Below are positions 47,084 to 56,679 of a stretch of DNA of 64,000 bases, piece by piece (the stretch's first letter is position 1; the number at the start of each line of letters is the position of its first letter). A model generated the notes under the pieces. That model made no database searches and was not told the DNA's origin. It saw only the letters and a program-made list of their open reading frames with translations. Source of the DNA: Flavobacteriia bacterium (GTDB lineage: Bacteria > Bacteroidota > Bacteroidia > Flavobacteriales > Flavobacteriaceae); the NCBI GenBank assembly GCA_011391075.1, contig JAABRF010000001.1, positions 28,487-92,486 on the forward strand, given 5' to 3'. The translations under genes were made by a program, and so were the position numbers.

Positions 47084-47579
47084 TCGTTTGTTTTTCGGTT
47101 CAATATTTTTATTTTTTTTTAATTTTAAACAAATAAAACCTGTTTTCAAACGTTGTAGTAATTAATTTCTTGAAAAAAAGATTTCTAAAACTAAAAATTA
47201 CTATACATTACCTATACAAAATGCTTTATTTTAATTTTTTTAAAAATTTTCAAATACTTCACTTTTAATTAATCAATTCTAAATCAATTGATTAAATCCA
47301 AATATTATTTTAATAAATTGTATAGTTCTTATAAAGGTTGAAAAAGATTCTTTTTTGAATTGTTATCTATATTTACATAACTATTTTTTAATAATCATGT
47401 TTTACATTTTTTCATGTAACACGTGTTTATAATATTTATCATTTTTTGTATAAAGTGAATAAGTATCTTAATGATTTCAGACAATACTAATATTAATATT
47501 TTTTCTGAATTAATTTTTGAACACTATTTAATTTAATATTATCATTTATAAACAAATTTTCGCCAAAAACCATTTACTT
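47084..47579 (+). promoter_or_regulatory. Control region of the beta-glucan locus
   Basis: This AT-rich leader of 496 bases has no ORF of note. It contains two tandem CTATACA boxes 11 bases apart (47201-47207, 47212-47218), the second within TTACCTATACAA (47208-47219), and an inverted TTGTATAG at 47318-47325. The same 12-mer, with the same 11-base tandem, recurs upstream of the last gene (62772-62793). A possible promoter is TTG 47517-47519, 20 bases, TATCATTT 47540-47547, one base off TAnnTTTG. Confidence 0.5.
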
Positions 47580-50500
47580 ATGAAACATATAACTATTGCG
47601 TTATTAATTCTGTTAGGTCTCAATTTGAGTTATGGCCAATCACAATCAGTTAAAGTCGAAAATGACTCAAACGGATCTACAATTTTGGTCAACAACCAAC
47701 CTTTGATTATTAATGGAATGAATTGGGATTATTTTCCCATTGGAACTAATTATACTTACAGTCTTTGGAATCAATCGGAAACTGTAATTAAAAAAGCTTT
47801 AGATGATGAAATGTCACTTCTTCAAAATATGGGTGTCAATTCCATTCGTGTTTACTCAGGTATTCCAAAAAAATGGATAGAGTATATATATGATAATTAT
47901 GGTATATATACCATGCTCAATCATTCTTTTGGGCGTTACGGTTTAACCATTGAAGGTGTTTCGGTGGCTGTTACCGACTATTCAAACCCAAAAACCAGAG
48001 ATTTTCTTTTATCTGAGGTAAAAGAATTAAGTGAAACATACAAAAACACACGAGGTTTATTATTGATTTTGCTCGGTAATGAGAATAACTATGGTCTATT
48101 TTGGGCAGGAGCAGAAACCGAAGATTTCCCAGATGACGATGCAAAAAAAGAATACATTGGAGAAACAAGAGGACGTCCTATGTACAAATTAATGAATGAG
48201 GCAGCCAAATCCATGAAGTCTATTAATCCCAACAATCCAGTTGCAATTTGTAATGGTGATTTATTATTTTTAGATATAATTGCTGAAGAATGTAAAGATG
48301 TAGATATTTTGGGGGTTAATGTTTACCGTGGAAAATCTTTTGGTGATTTATTTGAAAGAGTTAAAAAAGAATACGGGAAACCAGTCTTATTGACAGAATT
48401 TGGTTCAGATGCCTTAAATGCCCGAACGCTTGAAGAAGATCAACAAGGTCAAGCGTTTTATTTAAAAGCCAATTGGAAAGAAATTTATGAAAATGCATAT
48501 GGTATTGGAAAAAGTGGTAACTCAATAGGCGGTTACACATTTCAATTTAGTGATGGATGGTGGAAATATAGTCAAACTAAAGAGTTAGAGGTTCATAACA
48601 CAAATGCATCTTGGTCTAATGGAGGTTACGAATTTGATTTTGAGGAAGGTGTTAACAATATGAATGAAGAATGGTTTGGTATTTGTGCCAAAGGATCAAC
48701 CAATATTCAAGGAAACTATACACTTTATCCAAAAACGGCTTATTATGTCTTAAAAGAAGTGCATCAATTTAACCCATTTGATGGGCCTAAAAAACAATCA
48801 GATATTGATAACCATTTTAAAAGTGTACTTTTGGTCGATGCCTCTTTAAGAGCCAGAGGAGACAAAGCGGCACTTGCAGCAACAAAAACAGAAAAATTAT
48901 CCATAAGTAAATTGCGAGCGGAGTTTTCAACCTTTAATACTGGGGGAGATTTAATTACAACTCCTGAAACTGCACCAGAAAATAACACTACTTTCCCAAA
49001 TCAAAAAGGGTTTGACCACATGCAATCATTTTTTATTGGAGTACAAGGGCAACCGTCTTCTAATATGAGAGCCAATGTTGAATTTAACATATTAGGAAAT
49101 GTGGCTCAAAATCCAATTGATCAAATTTTTTATGAAAATAGAGGTAGATCACAAGTAGTTTCAGGACCAGACGGTAATTTACAATTGGAAGATGTGAATA
49201 GAGTACAGGTTTATAATGCTAGTTATAACTGGGATCATAAATTATTTAATTTACACGGTTTCTATAGAACGGGACATTATCATTGGCAATATGAAGGCGA
49301 TTTCTTTGGGTTTTATCGAGAAGCTAATTATGGGCCCAATATGGATATCTATAATGGGATGTCTCCTATGGGATTTGAAGTTGAAGGTAAAGATTTCTTA
49401 GATGGATTAAAATTTGCATTTGGTCCAGAACTATGGTGGGGAGCCAACCCTGCAGTCTTGTTAAAATACAGCAAAAAATTGGGTAATTATAATCTTACAG
49501 GTGTATTTCATGAAGATTTATCCCAACGAGATGGTTCAGAAAGCTCATTTGCTGTGCCTCAACCCAAAACCAGAAGAGGTACCATTCATATTGGTAGAAA
49601 ATTTGGAAAGTTGGGGGTAGATTTAGGAGGCATATGGGCTGGTCAACCCTTGATTGGTAGAGTGTATCAAGTTCAAAGAGGTTCTGGAGATGATGCACAG
49701 GTGTTTGAAACCACTGTAAAAGAAAAAGACAACTGGGGAGGCAAATTGAAATTATCATATCAAGGAGGACGTTTCAATTGGTATGGACAAGCTGCAGCAC
49801 AAGGAATAGTAGCGGAAGGTGGTTCTGATGAAACACAAACCTTTACGGGCTGGAAATTAAAAGATAGTGGAAGTGGAAATCAATATAATGTTTTGAGTGG
49901 ATTAACTTATAGTTTTGGGAATTTTCAAATTGCACCCAATTTTTTATGGCAAAAACCAATAGAAGGACCTGTAACCACCGAAGCAGGTGGGCCATCTAGA
50001 CCTAGAAATATTATAACAGACCCATTTGTAGTACGTTCCAACAGGGAGCAAATAGCAGGAGAATTATTGCTAACATGGGATCCTACACCTGGCACTTGGT
50101 TGTATGAATGGGACAATGACCGTTCTGAAGATGCTAAATTAGCTTTAAGTCTTGGTTTTGTATACCGTCATTTGCCAACCACGCAAGATGCAGCAATAGG
50201 TATCTTGGACGATGGTAGATCTTTATTTGCATTTTCTGGAGCTCCACCAGCTGCTGATTTATGGGAAATTAACTCAAGAATTGTCTCTAAAATTAATCCT
50301 GATTTAGGCTTCATTGCATCAATTTATGGTGGTACAGCTCAAGCCAACGGAGATAGTGATCGAATGATAACTAGAGCAGGTATTGATTTGAGAATGATTT
50401 ATAAAAACATCAAACTTCAAAGTTTTGCCAAATTTAATGATTGGGGTCCTTTTGACTATCATAGGGATTTTAACTTAACGTTCCCAGTTCAATTTATGCT

Positions 50501-50726
50501 TGATCTCTCTACCGAAATTGGGAAACCCGATTGGTATATATTACCAGGAACTCGTATAGGTCTCAGAGGAAGTTACAGAACTCTTGATCAATATTCTCCT
50601 AGGTATAATCCTACTCAATCATTAACACCTTCCGGTAACTTTGAAATAAATCCAGATGCTATTGGTTTTCCAAATGGAAGAGAATGGGAAATCAGAACAT
50701 ACGTTCATATTAATTTAGGTAATTAA
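47580..50726 (+). CDS. TIM-barrel glycosidase fused to a probable outer-membrane beta-barrel
   Basis: This 1048-aa protein has a signal peptide (residues 1-19, ending SYGQ). Residues about 25-405 form a GH clan A-type TIM barrel with the acid/base Glu168 in ILLGNENNYG and nucleophile Glu273 in VLLTEFGSDA. It recalls GH2-type and GH17-like catalytic barrels without the GH2 side domains. From about residue 450 to the end the sequence alternates polar and aromatic residues in many short strands with Gly/Asn-Asp turns (for example NYNLTGVFHEDLS), as in an outer-membrane porin. No TonB plug is seen. It is the first gene of the locus, followed 12 bp later by the binding lipoprotein. I infer a surface enzyme anchored to its own pore. 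Confidence 0.7.
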   Translation: MKHITIALLILLGLNLSYGQSQSVKVENDSNGSTILVNNQPLIINGMNWDYFPIGTNYTYSLWNQSETVIKKALDDEMSLLQNMGVNSIRVYSGIPKKWIEYIYDNYGIYTMLNHSFGRYGLTIEGVSVAVTDYSNPKTRDFLLSEVKELSETYKNTRGLLLILLGNENNYGLFWAGAETEDFPDDDAKKEYIGETRGRPMYKLMNEAAKSMKSINPNNPVAICNGDLLFLDIIAEECKDVDILGVNVYRGKSFGDLFERVKKEYGKPVLLTEFGSDALNARTLEEDQQGQAFYLKANWKEIYENAYGIGKSGNSIGGYTFQFSDGWWKYSQTKELEVHNTNASWSNGGYEFDFEEGVNNMNEEWFGICAKGSTNIQGNYTLYPKTAYYVLKEVHQFNPFDGPKKQSDIDNHFKSVLLVDASLRARGDKAALAATKTEKLSISKLRAEFSTFNTGGDLITTPETAPENNTTFPNQKGFDHMQSFFIGVQGQPSSNMRANVEFNILGNVAQNPIDQIFYENRGRSQVVSGPDGNLQLEDVNRVQVYNASYNWDHKLFNLHGFYRTGHYHWQYEGDFFGFYREANYGPNMDIYNGMSPMGFEVEGKDFLDGLKFAFGPELWWGANPAVLLKYSKKLGNYNLTGVFHEDLSQRDGSESSFAVPQPKTRRGTIHIGRKFGKLGVDLGGIWAGQPLIGRVYQVQRGSGDDAQVFETTVKEKDNWGGKLKLSYQGGRFNWYGQAAAQGIVAEGGSDETQTFTGWKLKDSGSGNQYNVLSGLTYSFGNFQIAPNFLWQKPIEGPVTTEAGGPSRPRNIITDPFVVRSNREQIAGELLLTWDPTPGTWLYEWDNDRSEDAKLALSLGFVYRHLPTTQDAAIGILDDGRSLFAFSGAPPAADLWEINSRIVSKINPDLGFIASIYGGTAQANGDSDRMITRAGIDLRMIYKNIKLQSFAKFNDWGPFDYHRDFNLTFPVQFMLDLSTEIGKPDWYILPGTRIGLRGSYRTLDQYSPRYNPTQSLTPSGNFEINPDAIGFPNGREWEIRTYVHINLGN

Positions 50727-50738
50727 AAATATACAAGT

Positions 50739-52151
50739 ATGAAAAATCTTAATTTTATTAAAAAAACACTATTTTTTGCTTTGATTGCCATGAATATTTT
50801 AGGCTGTCAAAACGAAGATGCCGATTTAACTGAAGCAAAATATTCAAACAATCCCAATGTGTTTCTAGATACGTTTGTTGGGATGAATGGTGACGATTTC
50901 ATATTATTTTATGGAGGTTCCAATTTTGGATCATTTTCAGTAGATACTAATACAGGCTATGAAAGCCAAGCTTCTATTAGAATTGATGTACCCAATGCCA
51001 ATGATCTAAATGGGAATTATGCCGGTGCCATTTTAAGAGTTATGGGCGAAGGTAGAGACTTAACCGAATATAATGCCTTAACGTTTTGGGTTAAAGCTTC
51101 TCAAGGAGTTACCATAGGTGAATTTGGTTTTGGTGAAGATTTTATTGATAACAAGTATATCACTACATTAACCAATGTAAGTGTAGGAACAGCATGGAAA
51201 AAAGTAATCATTCCAATTCCTGACCCTTCAAAATTGACTAAAGAAAGAGGGCTCTTTAGATACTCAGCTGGTACTCAAGGTACTGGTGGTAATGGTTACG
51301 TCTTTTGGATTGATGAAATTAAATTTGAAAAATTAGGAACTGTGGCTCATCCACAAGCAACTATTAACTACGGAAACAACACTACTCAAGATTTATTTGT
51401 TGGAGTAACTTCTCAAGTTTCAGGAATTCAAACAGTTTTTAACATGCCTAATGGGATTAATATGTCGGTTGTTGCATCTCCATATTATTTTAATTTTGTT
51501 TCTTCAAACCCAGCTGTTGCAACAGTAAGTGGTAGTGGTTTAGTTACAGCAGTAGGTCAAGGTTCAGCTACAATTACTGCAACTTTTAATGGCGTAAATG
51601 CTACAGGAAGTCTTAATATTAACTGTGTAGGAATATTTGTTCATGCACCTACTCCAACACACCTTCAACAAAATGTCATTTCAATATTTTCAAATGCTTA
51701 CAACAATGTTCCAGTAAATTATTACAATGGATACTGGGCCCCTTGGCAAACGACTATTTCAAATGATTTTACAGTGTTGGGTGATGATATTTTGAAATAC
51801 GAAATTTTTAATTTTGTTGGAATGGAGTTCAGTAGTCCGACTATCAATGCCACATTAATGACTCATTTTCACTTGGATTGTTTTATCCCAGGTACAATTG
51901 CACCCGGAAGACAATTGAGGGTTATTGTTGTTGATTTTGGTGCCGATGGCATTTATGGAGGAGGTGACGACACTAGACACTCAACTACCTTTACAGCCCC
52001 AACTTTAGTATCTCAAAATTGGATTTCAATTAACATACCGTTTGCAAGTATGCCTGGTTTACTCAGCAAAAGCCACTTAGCTCAAATCATTTTAGAAGGA
52101 GGCGATGGTAGTGTTATTTACGTTGATAACGTTTATTTCTATAAACTATAA
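50739..52151 (+). CDS. Three-domain glycan-binding surface lipoprotein
   Basis: This lipoprotein (470 aa) has a signal ending ILGC, with acidic residues after the Cys (CQNEDAD), as in surface-exposed Bacteroidota lipoproteins. Domain 1 (about 30-205) is a jelly-roll carbohydrate-binding-like module. Domain 2 (about 215-300) is a BIG2-type immunoglobulin fold (FNFVSSNPAVATVSGSGLV). Domain 3 (about 305-470) is the module starting APTPTHLQQNVISIF that often follows GH16 laminarinases in Flavobacteria. No catalytic residues are seen. It probably does the SusE/SGBP job of holding the glucan. Domain 3 recurs in the last gene of the window. Confidence 0.75.
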   Translation: MKNLNFIKKTLFFALIAMNILGCQNEDADLTEAKYSNNPNVFLDTFVGMNGDDFILFYGGSNFGSFSVDTNTGYESQASIRIDVPNANDLNGNYAGAILRVMGEGRDLTEYNALTFWVKASQGVTIGEFGFGEDFIDNKYITTLTNVSVGTAWKKVIIPIPDPSKLTKERGLFRYSAGTQGTGGNGYVFWIDEIKFEKLGTVAHPQATINYGNNTTQDLFVGVTSQVSGIQTVFNMPNGINMSVVASPYYFNFVSSNPAVATVSGSGLVTAVGQGSATITATFNGVNATGSLNINCVGIFVHAPTPTHLQQNVISIFSNAYNNVPVNYYNGYWAPWQTTISNDFTVLGDDILKYEIFNFVGMEFSSPTINATLMTHFHLDCFIPGTIAPGRQLRVIVVDFGADGIYGGGDDTRHSTTFTAPTLVSQNWISINIPFASMPGLLSKSHLAQIILEGGDGSVIYVDNVYFYKL

Positions 52152-52163
52152 TTTTTTAAAACA

Positions 52164-52991
52164 ATGAAAAACAGCATTTTATATATAATCTTTTCTATTA
52201 TTGTTTTCTCAATAGTAGGATGCTCTATAGATCCCGAACAACAACTAGAATCCAAAGACTGGCAATTGGTTTGGTCAGATGAATTTAGTGATCCTGCTGG
52301 AACTTTACCAAATTCACAACGTTGGGTTTTTGACATTGGAACAGGATCTAATGGTTGGGGAAATAACGAACAACAGTATTATACCAACAGACCCGTAAAC
52401 ATAGCTACCGATGGTAATGGTAATTTAGTGATTACTGCTCGCAGAGAAAATTATCAAGGAGCCCAATTTACTTCAGCAAGAATCAAAACCCAAGGTGTGT
52501 TTGACCAAAAATATGGAAAATTTGAAGTCAGACTCAAAACTCCTTATGGGCAAGGATTATGGCCTGCATTTTGGCTATTGGGAAATAACATTAATGAAGT
52601 GGGTTGGCCTCAATGTGGTGAAATAGACATCATGGAACTTAGAGGACAACTGCCTTCTATTGTTAATGGGTCACTACATGGTCCTGACTATTCTGGCGCT
52701 AACGCACTTACTGAAATGTATGGACTTCAAAATGCTCGCTTTGATACGGAATTTTACACCTATGCTGTAGAATGGGACAAAGACAAAATTGACTTTTTTG
52801 TCAATGGATTTTTATACAATAGAATCACCAAAACTGAAGTCGATGCTGTTGGTGAATGGGTTTTTGACAATCCTTTTTACATGATTTTGAATGTTGCTGT
52901 TGGTGGAAATTATGTAGGTGCGCCAAATATAGATACGCCTCTCCCACAAAAAATGACCATAGATTTCGTAAGAGTTTATAAAGAAATTTAA
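52164..52991 (+). CDS. GH16 endo-beta-1,3-glucanase (laminarinase-like), lipoprotein
   Basis: This lipoprotein (275 aa) has a signal ending SIVGC. The GH16 jelly roll shows WQLVWSDEFSDPAG and the catalytic motif GEIDIME (Glu153 nucleophile, Asp155, Glu158 acid/base). WPAFWLLG upstream and MILNVAVGGNYVG near the end are also typical. The motif with a single residue between ID and ME is the laminarinase form (bulge present), so beta-1,3-glucan is the likely substrate. It is the third gene of the operon, with a 12-bp gap to the previous gene. Confidence 0.92.
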   Translation: MKNSILYIIFSIIVFSIVGCSIDPEQQLESKDWQLVWSDEFSDPAGTLPNSQRWVFDIGTGSNGWGNNEQQYYTNRPVNIATDGNGNLVITARRENYQGAQFTSARIKTQGVFDQKYGKFEVRLKTPYGQGLWPAFWLLGNNINEVGWPQCGEIDIMELRGQLPSIVNGSLHGPDYSGANALTEMYGLQNARFDTEFYTYAVEWDKDKIDFFVNGFLYNRITKTEVDAVGEWVFDNPFYMILNVAVGGNYVGAPNIDTPLPQKMTIDFVRVYKEI

Positions 52992-53028
52992 TAAATATTA
53001 AAGTATTAATTTATTTTTTCCATTTACA

Positions 53029-56000
53029 ATGATGATGAGCCAAGAAGAAAAGATCGAAATAAACACAACATCAAACATTGAATTAGAAACGGTTGAAATT
53101 TTTCAAGAACGGTTTTTTAAATTGTCTCAGTATAGTTTGATGCGTCCGTTTTTTATGAGTATTGTCAGTGATTCTGATCACTGGATGTTTATATCGAGCA
53201 ATGGAGGAATTACAGCCGGTAGAAAAAACCCTGAATATGCATTATTTCCATACTATACTGATGATAAAATTACAGAATTTGCTGATATCACAGGTAGTAA
53301 AACCATTTTTCAAATTCAATTTGATGACAAGTTAAATGTTTGGGAGCCCTTTTCCGACCGAAATCTAAGACAATTTTGTATTAAGAGATATCTGTATAAA
53401 GGTGTTTTTGGCAATAAAATCATTTTTGAAGAAATTAATCTTACATTAGGATTGACATTCAAATACCAATGGGCTTCTTCAAATGAATATGGGTTTGTAA
53501 AAACTTCTGAACTCATCAATCATTCTGGAAAAAATATTCAAATACATGTGCTAGATGGTATTCAAAACCTATTACCTGCCAATGTAAATAGCGATTTACA
53601 GAGAGCGAGCAGCAATTTGGTTGATGCCTACAAACGCAACGAATTGCATCAAGACTCTGGAGTAGGAATTTATGCTTTGAGTGCCATTATTGTGGACAAA
53701 GCCGAACCTAGTGAATCTCTTAAATCCAATGTGGTTTGGTCAAAAGGTCTTGAAAAACCCAATTATTTGGTGTCTTCTATCCAAGTATATAAATTTAGGG
53801 AAAACAAACCAATCGAAACAGAAACTGATATCAAAGGTGAAAAAGGGGCTTATTTTGTAAATAGCGTCGTAAACCTTGATGATTCTCAATCTAAACAATG
53901 GTATATTATTGCCAATGTTAATCAAAGCCAAAGTCAAATTATCAAATTGATTCAAAATAGTCAACAAGATCCAAATATCATTCAAAAGGTATTAGATAAT
54001 ATTGATGAAGGCACAGAGAATCTCAAGAAATTAAACGCCTCTGCTGATGGTTTGATGTTTTCTGCAGATCAGTTTGATGATTACAGACATTTTTCCAACG
54101 TGCTTTTCAACATCATGAGAGGTGGAATTTTTGATAACGATTACAATATTGATAAATCAGATTTTATCACCTATTTACGCAAATCCAATCAAGTCATTTT
54201 CAATAAGCATTCAGAAGATTTTGATAAATTACCTGATACTTTTTCTTATCTTAATCTACACAAACTCTTAGACCCATTTGAAAACCCAATTCTAACGAGG
54301 TTAAGTATTGAATATTTACCATTGAAATTTAGTAGAAGACACGGAGATCCAAGTCGTCCTTGGAATATATTTTCTATAAATACAAGAAATGAAGATGGCT
54401 CCAAAGTTTTAGATTATCAAGGTAACTGGAGAGATATCTTCCAAAACTGGGAAGCATTGGCATATGCTTATCCTATGTTTATAGAAGGCATGATATATAA
54501 ATTTCTAAATTCCTCCACTTTTGATGGCTATAATCCTTATAGAATCGCAAAAATAGGGTTTGATTGGGAAATTATCGAACCTGATGATCCTTGGTCATAT
54601 ATTGGATATTGGGGTGACCATCAAATTATTTATTTGAGTAAATTTTTAGAATTTTTCAAAAATTTCTTGCCAGGAAAGTTAAACCATTTGATGAGTCAAG
54701 AAATTTTTGTTTATGCTGCTGTACCTTACAAAATAAAAAATTATCAAGACATCCTGAAAAACCCAAAGGATACCATTGTATTTGACCATAAATGGGATGC
54801 TAAAATAAGAGAGCAACGAAATCTAATTGGAGCAGATGGCGCCTTGTTGAGAAATACAGAAAATAAAATACATAGTGTCAGTTTTATTGAAAAAATATTA
54901 GCTACTGTATTATCCAAAATGTCCAACTTTATTCCGGAAGGAGGCATTTGGATGAATACCCAAAGACCCGAATGGAACGATGCAAATAATGCATTGGTTG
55001 GAAATGGGGTTTCAGTGGTAACGCTTTTATATTTGCGACGCTTTTTAAAAGTATTTGAAAATATTTTAAATCAATCGGAACTCAATCAAGTTTATTTATC
55101 TAGTGAATTAGTTGCGTTCTATCATGAAATCAGAGAACAATTACTAGAAAAACAGTCGTTTCTCAATACTAATTTTTCTGATGAACAAAGGAAAGAAATT
55201 GTTGACGTATTGGGTAAAGCGGGTTCAGATTATAGAAATCTTATTTATCAAACTGGTTTTTTAGGTGAAAAAATGACTGTTTCTCTGATTGGACTCAAAA
55301 AGTTTGTCAATATCTCGTTAGAATTTATCGAGCACACAATCAAAGCCAATCAAAGAAAAGATGCGATGTATCATGCATATAATCTATTGTCTGTTCATCC
55401 CAACAGTATTTCCATTGATTATCTAAACGAAATGTTGGAAGGTCAAGTTGCAGTACTCAGTTCGGGTTTCTTAACGGGAAAAGAGTCTCTCCAATTGCTC
55501 GACGCATTGAAAAAAAGCCGTTTGTTTAGAGCTGATCAATACAGCTATATTTTGTATCCCAATGTTGATTTACCTAAGTTTTTAGAGAAAAATATAATTC
55601 CAGAAAATGAAATTTTAAAATCAAAACTAGTATTGAAGCTTTTGTCTGACAACAATACACAAATTGTCGAAAGAGATGTAATTGGACAATATCATTTTAA
55701 TGCTAATTTCAAAAATAAAGCCGATTTATTAGAAACACTCAACACATTAGACAAAAGTTATATACCCTTAATAAAAGAAGACACTACTTTGATTTTGGAT
55801 ATTTTTGAAAAAGTATTTAATCACAAAGCTTTTACGGGTCGTTCGGGAACCTTTTTTGCCTTCGAAGGTTTGGGTTCTATTTATTGGCATATGGTTTCAA
55901 AATTACATTTGGCTGTTCAAGAAACATGCTTAGCTGCTATCAATAATCAAGAAGACACATCAATTATCAGCAAACTAATGGACCATTATTTTGCAATTCA

Positions 56001-56490
56001 GGCGGGTATTGGAGTTCACAAATCCCCAGAATTATATGGCGCTTTCCCAACTGATCCTTATTCTCATACTCCTATGCATAAAGGTGCGCAACAGCCAGGG
56101 ATGACAGGTCAAGTAAAAGAAGATATTCTAGTAAAATGGGGAGAATTGGGTGTATATGCCGAGAATGGGCAACTTTGTTTTAATCCTCAAATACTTCAAA
56201 TGGATGCATTTGACGCAAAACCAAAAAAGGTTGAATTTTATCCATTAAACGGCGACAAAGAGGTTATTTTATTACAAGAGAAAAGTTTGATGTTTTCGTT
56301 TTGCCAAACCCCAATCATATATGAAATTTCTAATGTAGATACTATAGAAATCGTATGGAAAGCCAAAGATTTACAAAGTATTAATGGATTTACATTAGAT
56401 ATAAAGACCTCTCAAACTTTGTTTAACCGAACGGGTGAAATCAAATGCATTAAAGTAAAAATGAAACCAAATAGATTTAAACAAGTTTGA
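53029..56490 (+). CDS. Cytoplasmic beta-glucan phosphorylase, GH94/GH149/GH161 type
   Basis: This very large soluble protein (1153 aa) has no signal peptide, so it is cytoplasmic. The general-acid Asp651 lies in RPEWNDANNALVG, equivalent to the WNDG motif of GH94 phosphorylases. The phosphate-binding loop is GRSGTFFAFEGLGS at 937-950. The conserved C-terminal GAQQPGMTGQVKEDIL is also visible. Size and motifs fit beta-1,3-oligoglucan phosphorylases (GH149 or GH161) better than cellobiose phosphorylase (about 800 aa). It would convert imported beta-1,3-glucooligosaccharides plus phosphate to glucose-1-phosphate. The start is one of three consecutive ATG codons. Exact family membership needs a profile search. 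Confidence 0.72.
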   Translation: MMMSQEEKIEINTTSNIELETVEIFQERFFKLSQYSLMRPFFMSIVSDSDHWMFISSNGGITAGRKNPEYALFPYYTDDKITEFADITGSKTIFQIQFDDKLNVWEPFSDRNLRQFCIKRYLYKGVFGNKIIFEEINLTLGLTFKYQWASSNEYGFVKTSELINHSGKNIQIHVLDGIQNLLPANVNSDLQRASSNLVDAYKRNELHQDSGVGIYALSAIIVDKAEPSESLKSNVVWSKGLEKPNYLVSSIQVYKFRENKPIETETDIKGEKGAYFVNSVVNLDDSQSKQWYIIANVNQSQSQIIKLIQNSQQDPNIIQKVLDNIDEGTENLKKLNASADGLMFSADQFDDYRHFSNVLFNIMRGGIFDNDYNIDKSDFITYLRKSNQVIFNKHSEDFDKLPDTFSYLNLHKLLDPFENPILTRLSIEYLPLKFSRRHGDPSRPWNIFSINTRNEDGSKVLDYQGNWRDIFQNWEALAYAYPMFIEGMIYKFLNSSTFDGYNPYRIAKIGFDWEIIEPDDPWSYIGYWGDHQIIYLSKFLEFFKNFLPGKLNHLMSQEIFVYAAVPYKIKNYQDILKNPKDTIVFDHKWDAKIREQRNLIGADGALLRNTENKIHSVSFIEKILATVLSKMSNFIPEGGIWMNTQRPEWNDANNALVGNGVSVVTLLYLRRFLKVFENILNQSELNQVYLSSELVAFYHEIREQLLEKQSFLNTNFSDEQRKEIVDVLGKAGSDYRNLIYQTGFLGEKMTVSLIGLKKFVNISLEFIEHTIKANQRKDAMYHAYNLLSVHPNSISIDYLNEMLEGQVAVLSSGFLTGKESLQLLDALKKSRLFRADQYSYILYPNVDLPKFLEKNIIPENEILKSKLVLKLLSDNNTQIVERDVIGQYHFNANFKNKADLLETLNTLDKSYIPLIKEDTTLILDIFEKVFNHKAFTGRSGTFFAFEGLGSIYWHMVSKLHLAVQETCLAAINNQEDTSIISKLMDHYFAIQAGIGVHKSPELYGAFPTDPYSHTPMHKGAQQPGMTGQVKEDILVKWGELGVYAENGQLCFNPQILQMDAFDAKPKKVEFYPLNGDKEVILLQEKSLMFSFCQTPIIYEISNVDTIEIVWKAKDLQSINGFTLDIKTSQTLFNRTGEIKCIKVKMKPNRFKQV

Positions 56491-56557
56491 AAAAGCGATA
56501 AAGAATCCCGATACCACGTAGTATATGTGGAATCGAGAGTTATATTTCATGTGACAG

Positions 56558-56679
56558 ATAAAAAACAAATAATTATAAACAGATGAAATGATCATAAGAT
56601 AAGCATCATATCAACCAAAATGTTTGTCGAGGTTATTCCATCTGACCTATAAAAAACAAATAATTATAAACAGATGAAA
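56558..56679 (+). repeat. Duplicated leader and start-codon region
   Basis: A 31-base segment (56558-56588) recurs exactly at 56649-56679, 91 bases downstream, and ends with the ATGAAA start of the GH17 lipoprotein gene. The first copy also carries ATGAAA but is followed at once by TGA, giving a two-codon ORF. With flanking TGAC the match is 35 of 37 bases. It looks like a partial duplication or the remains of a deleted gene head. Confidence 0.7.

Noticed and set aside
53029..56490. A giant sensor or regulator of the locus (hybrid two-component type)
   Set aside because: No signal peptide, transmembrane helix, kinase or receiver motifs; instead it has phosphorylase acid and phosphate-loop motifs.
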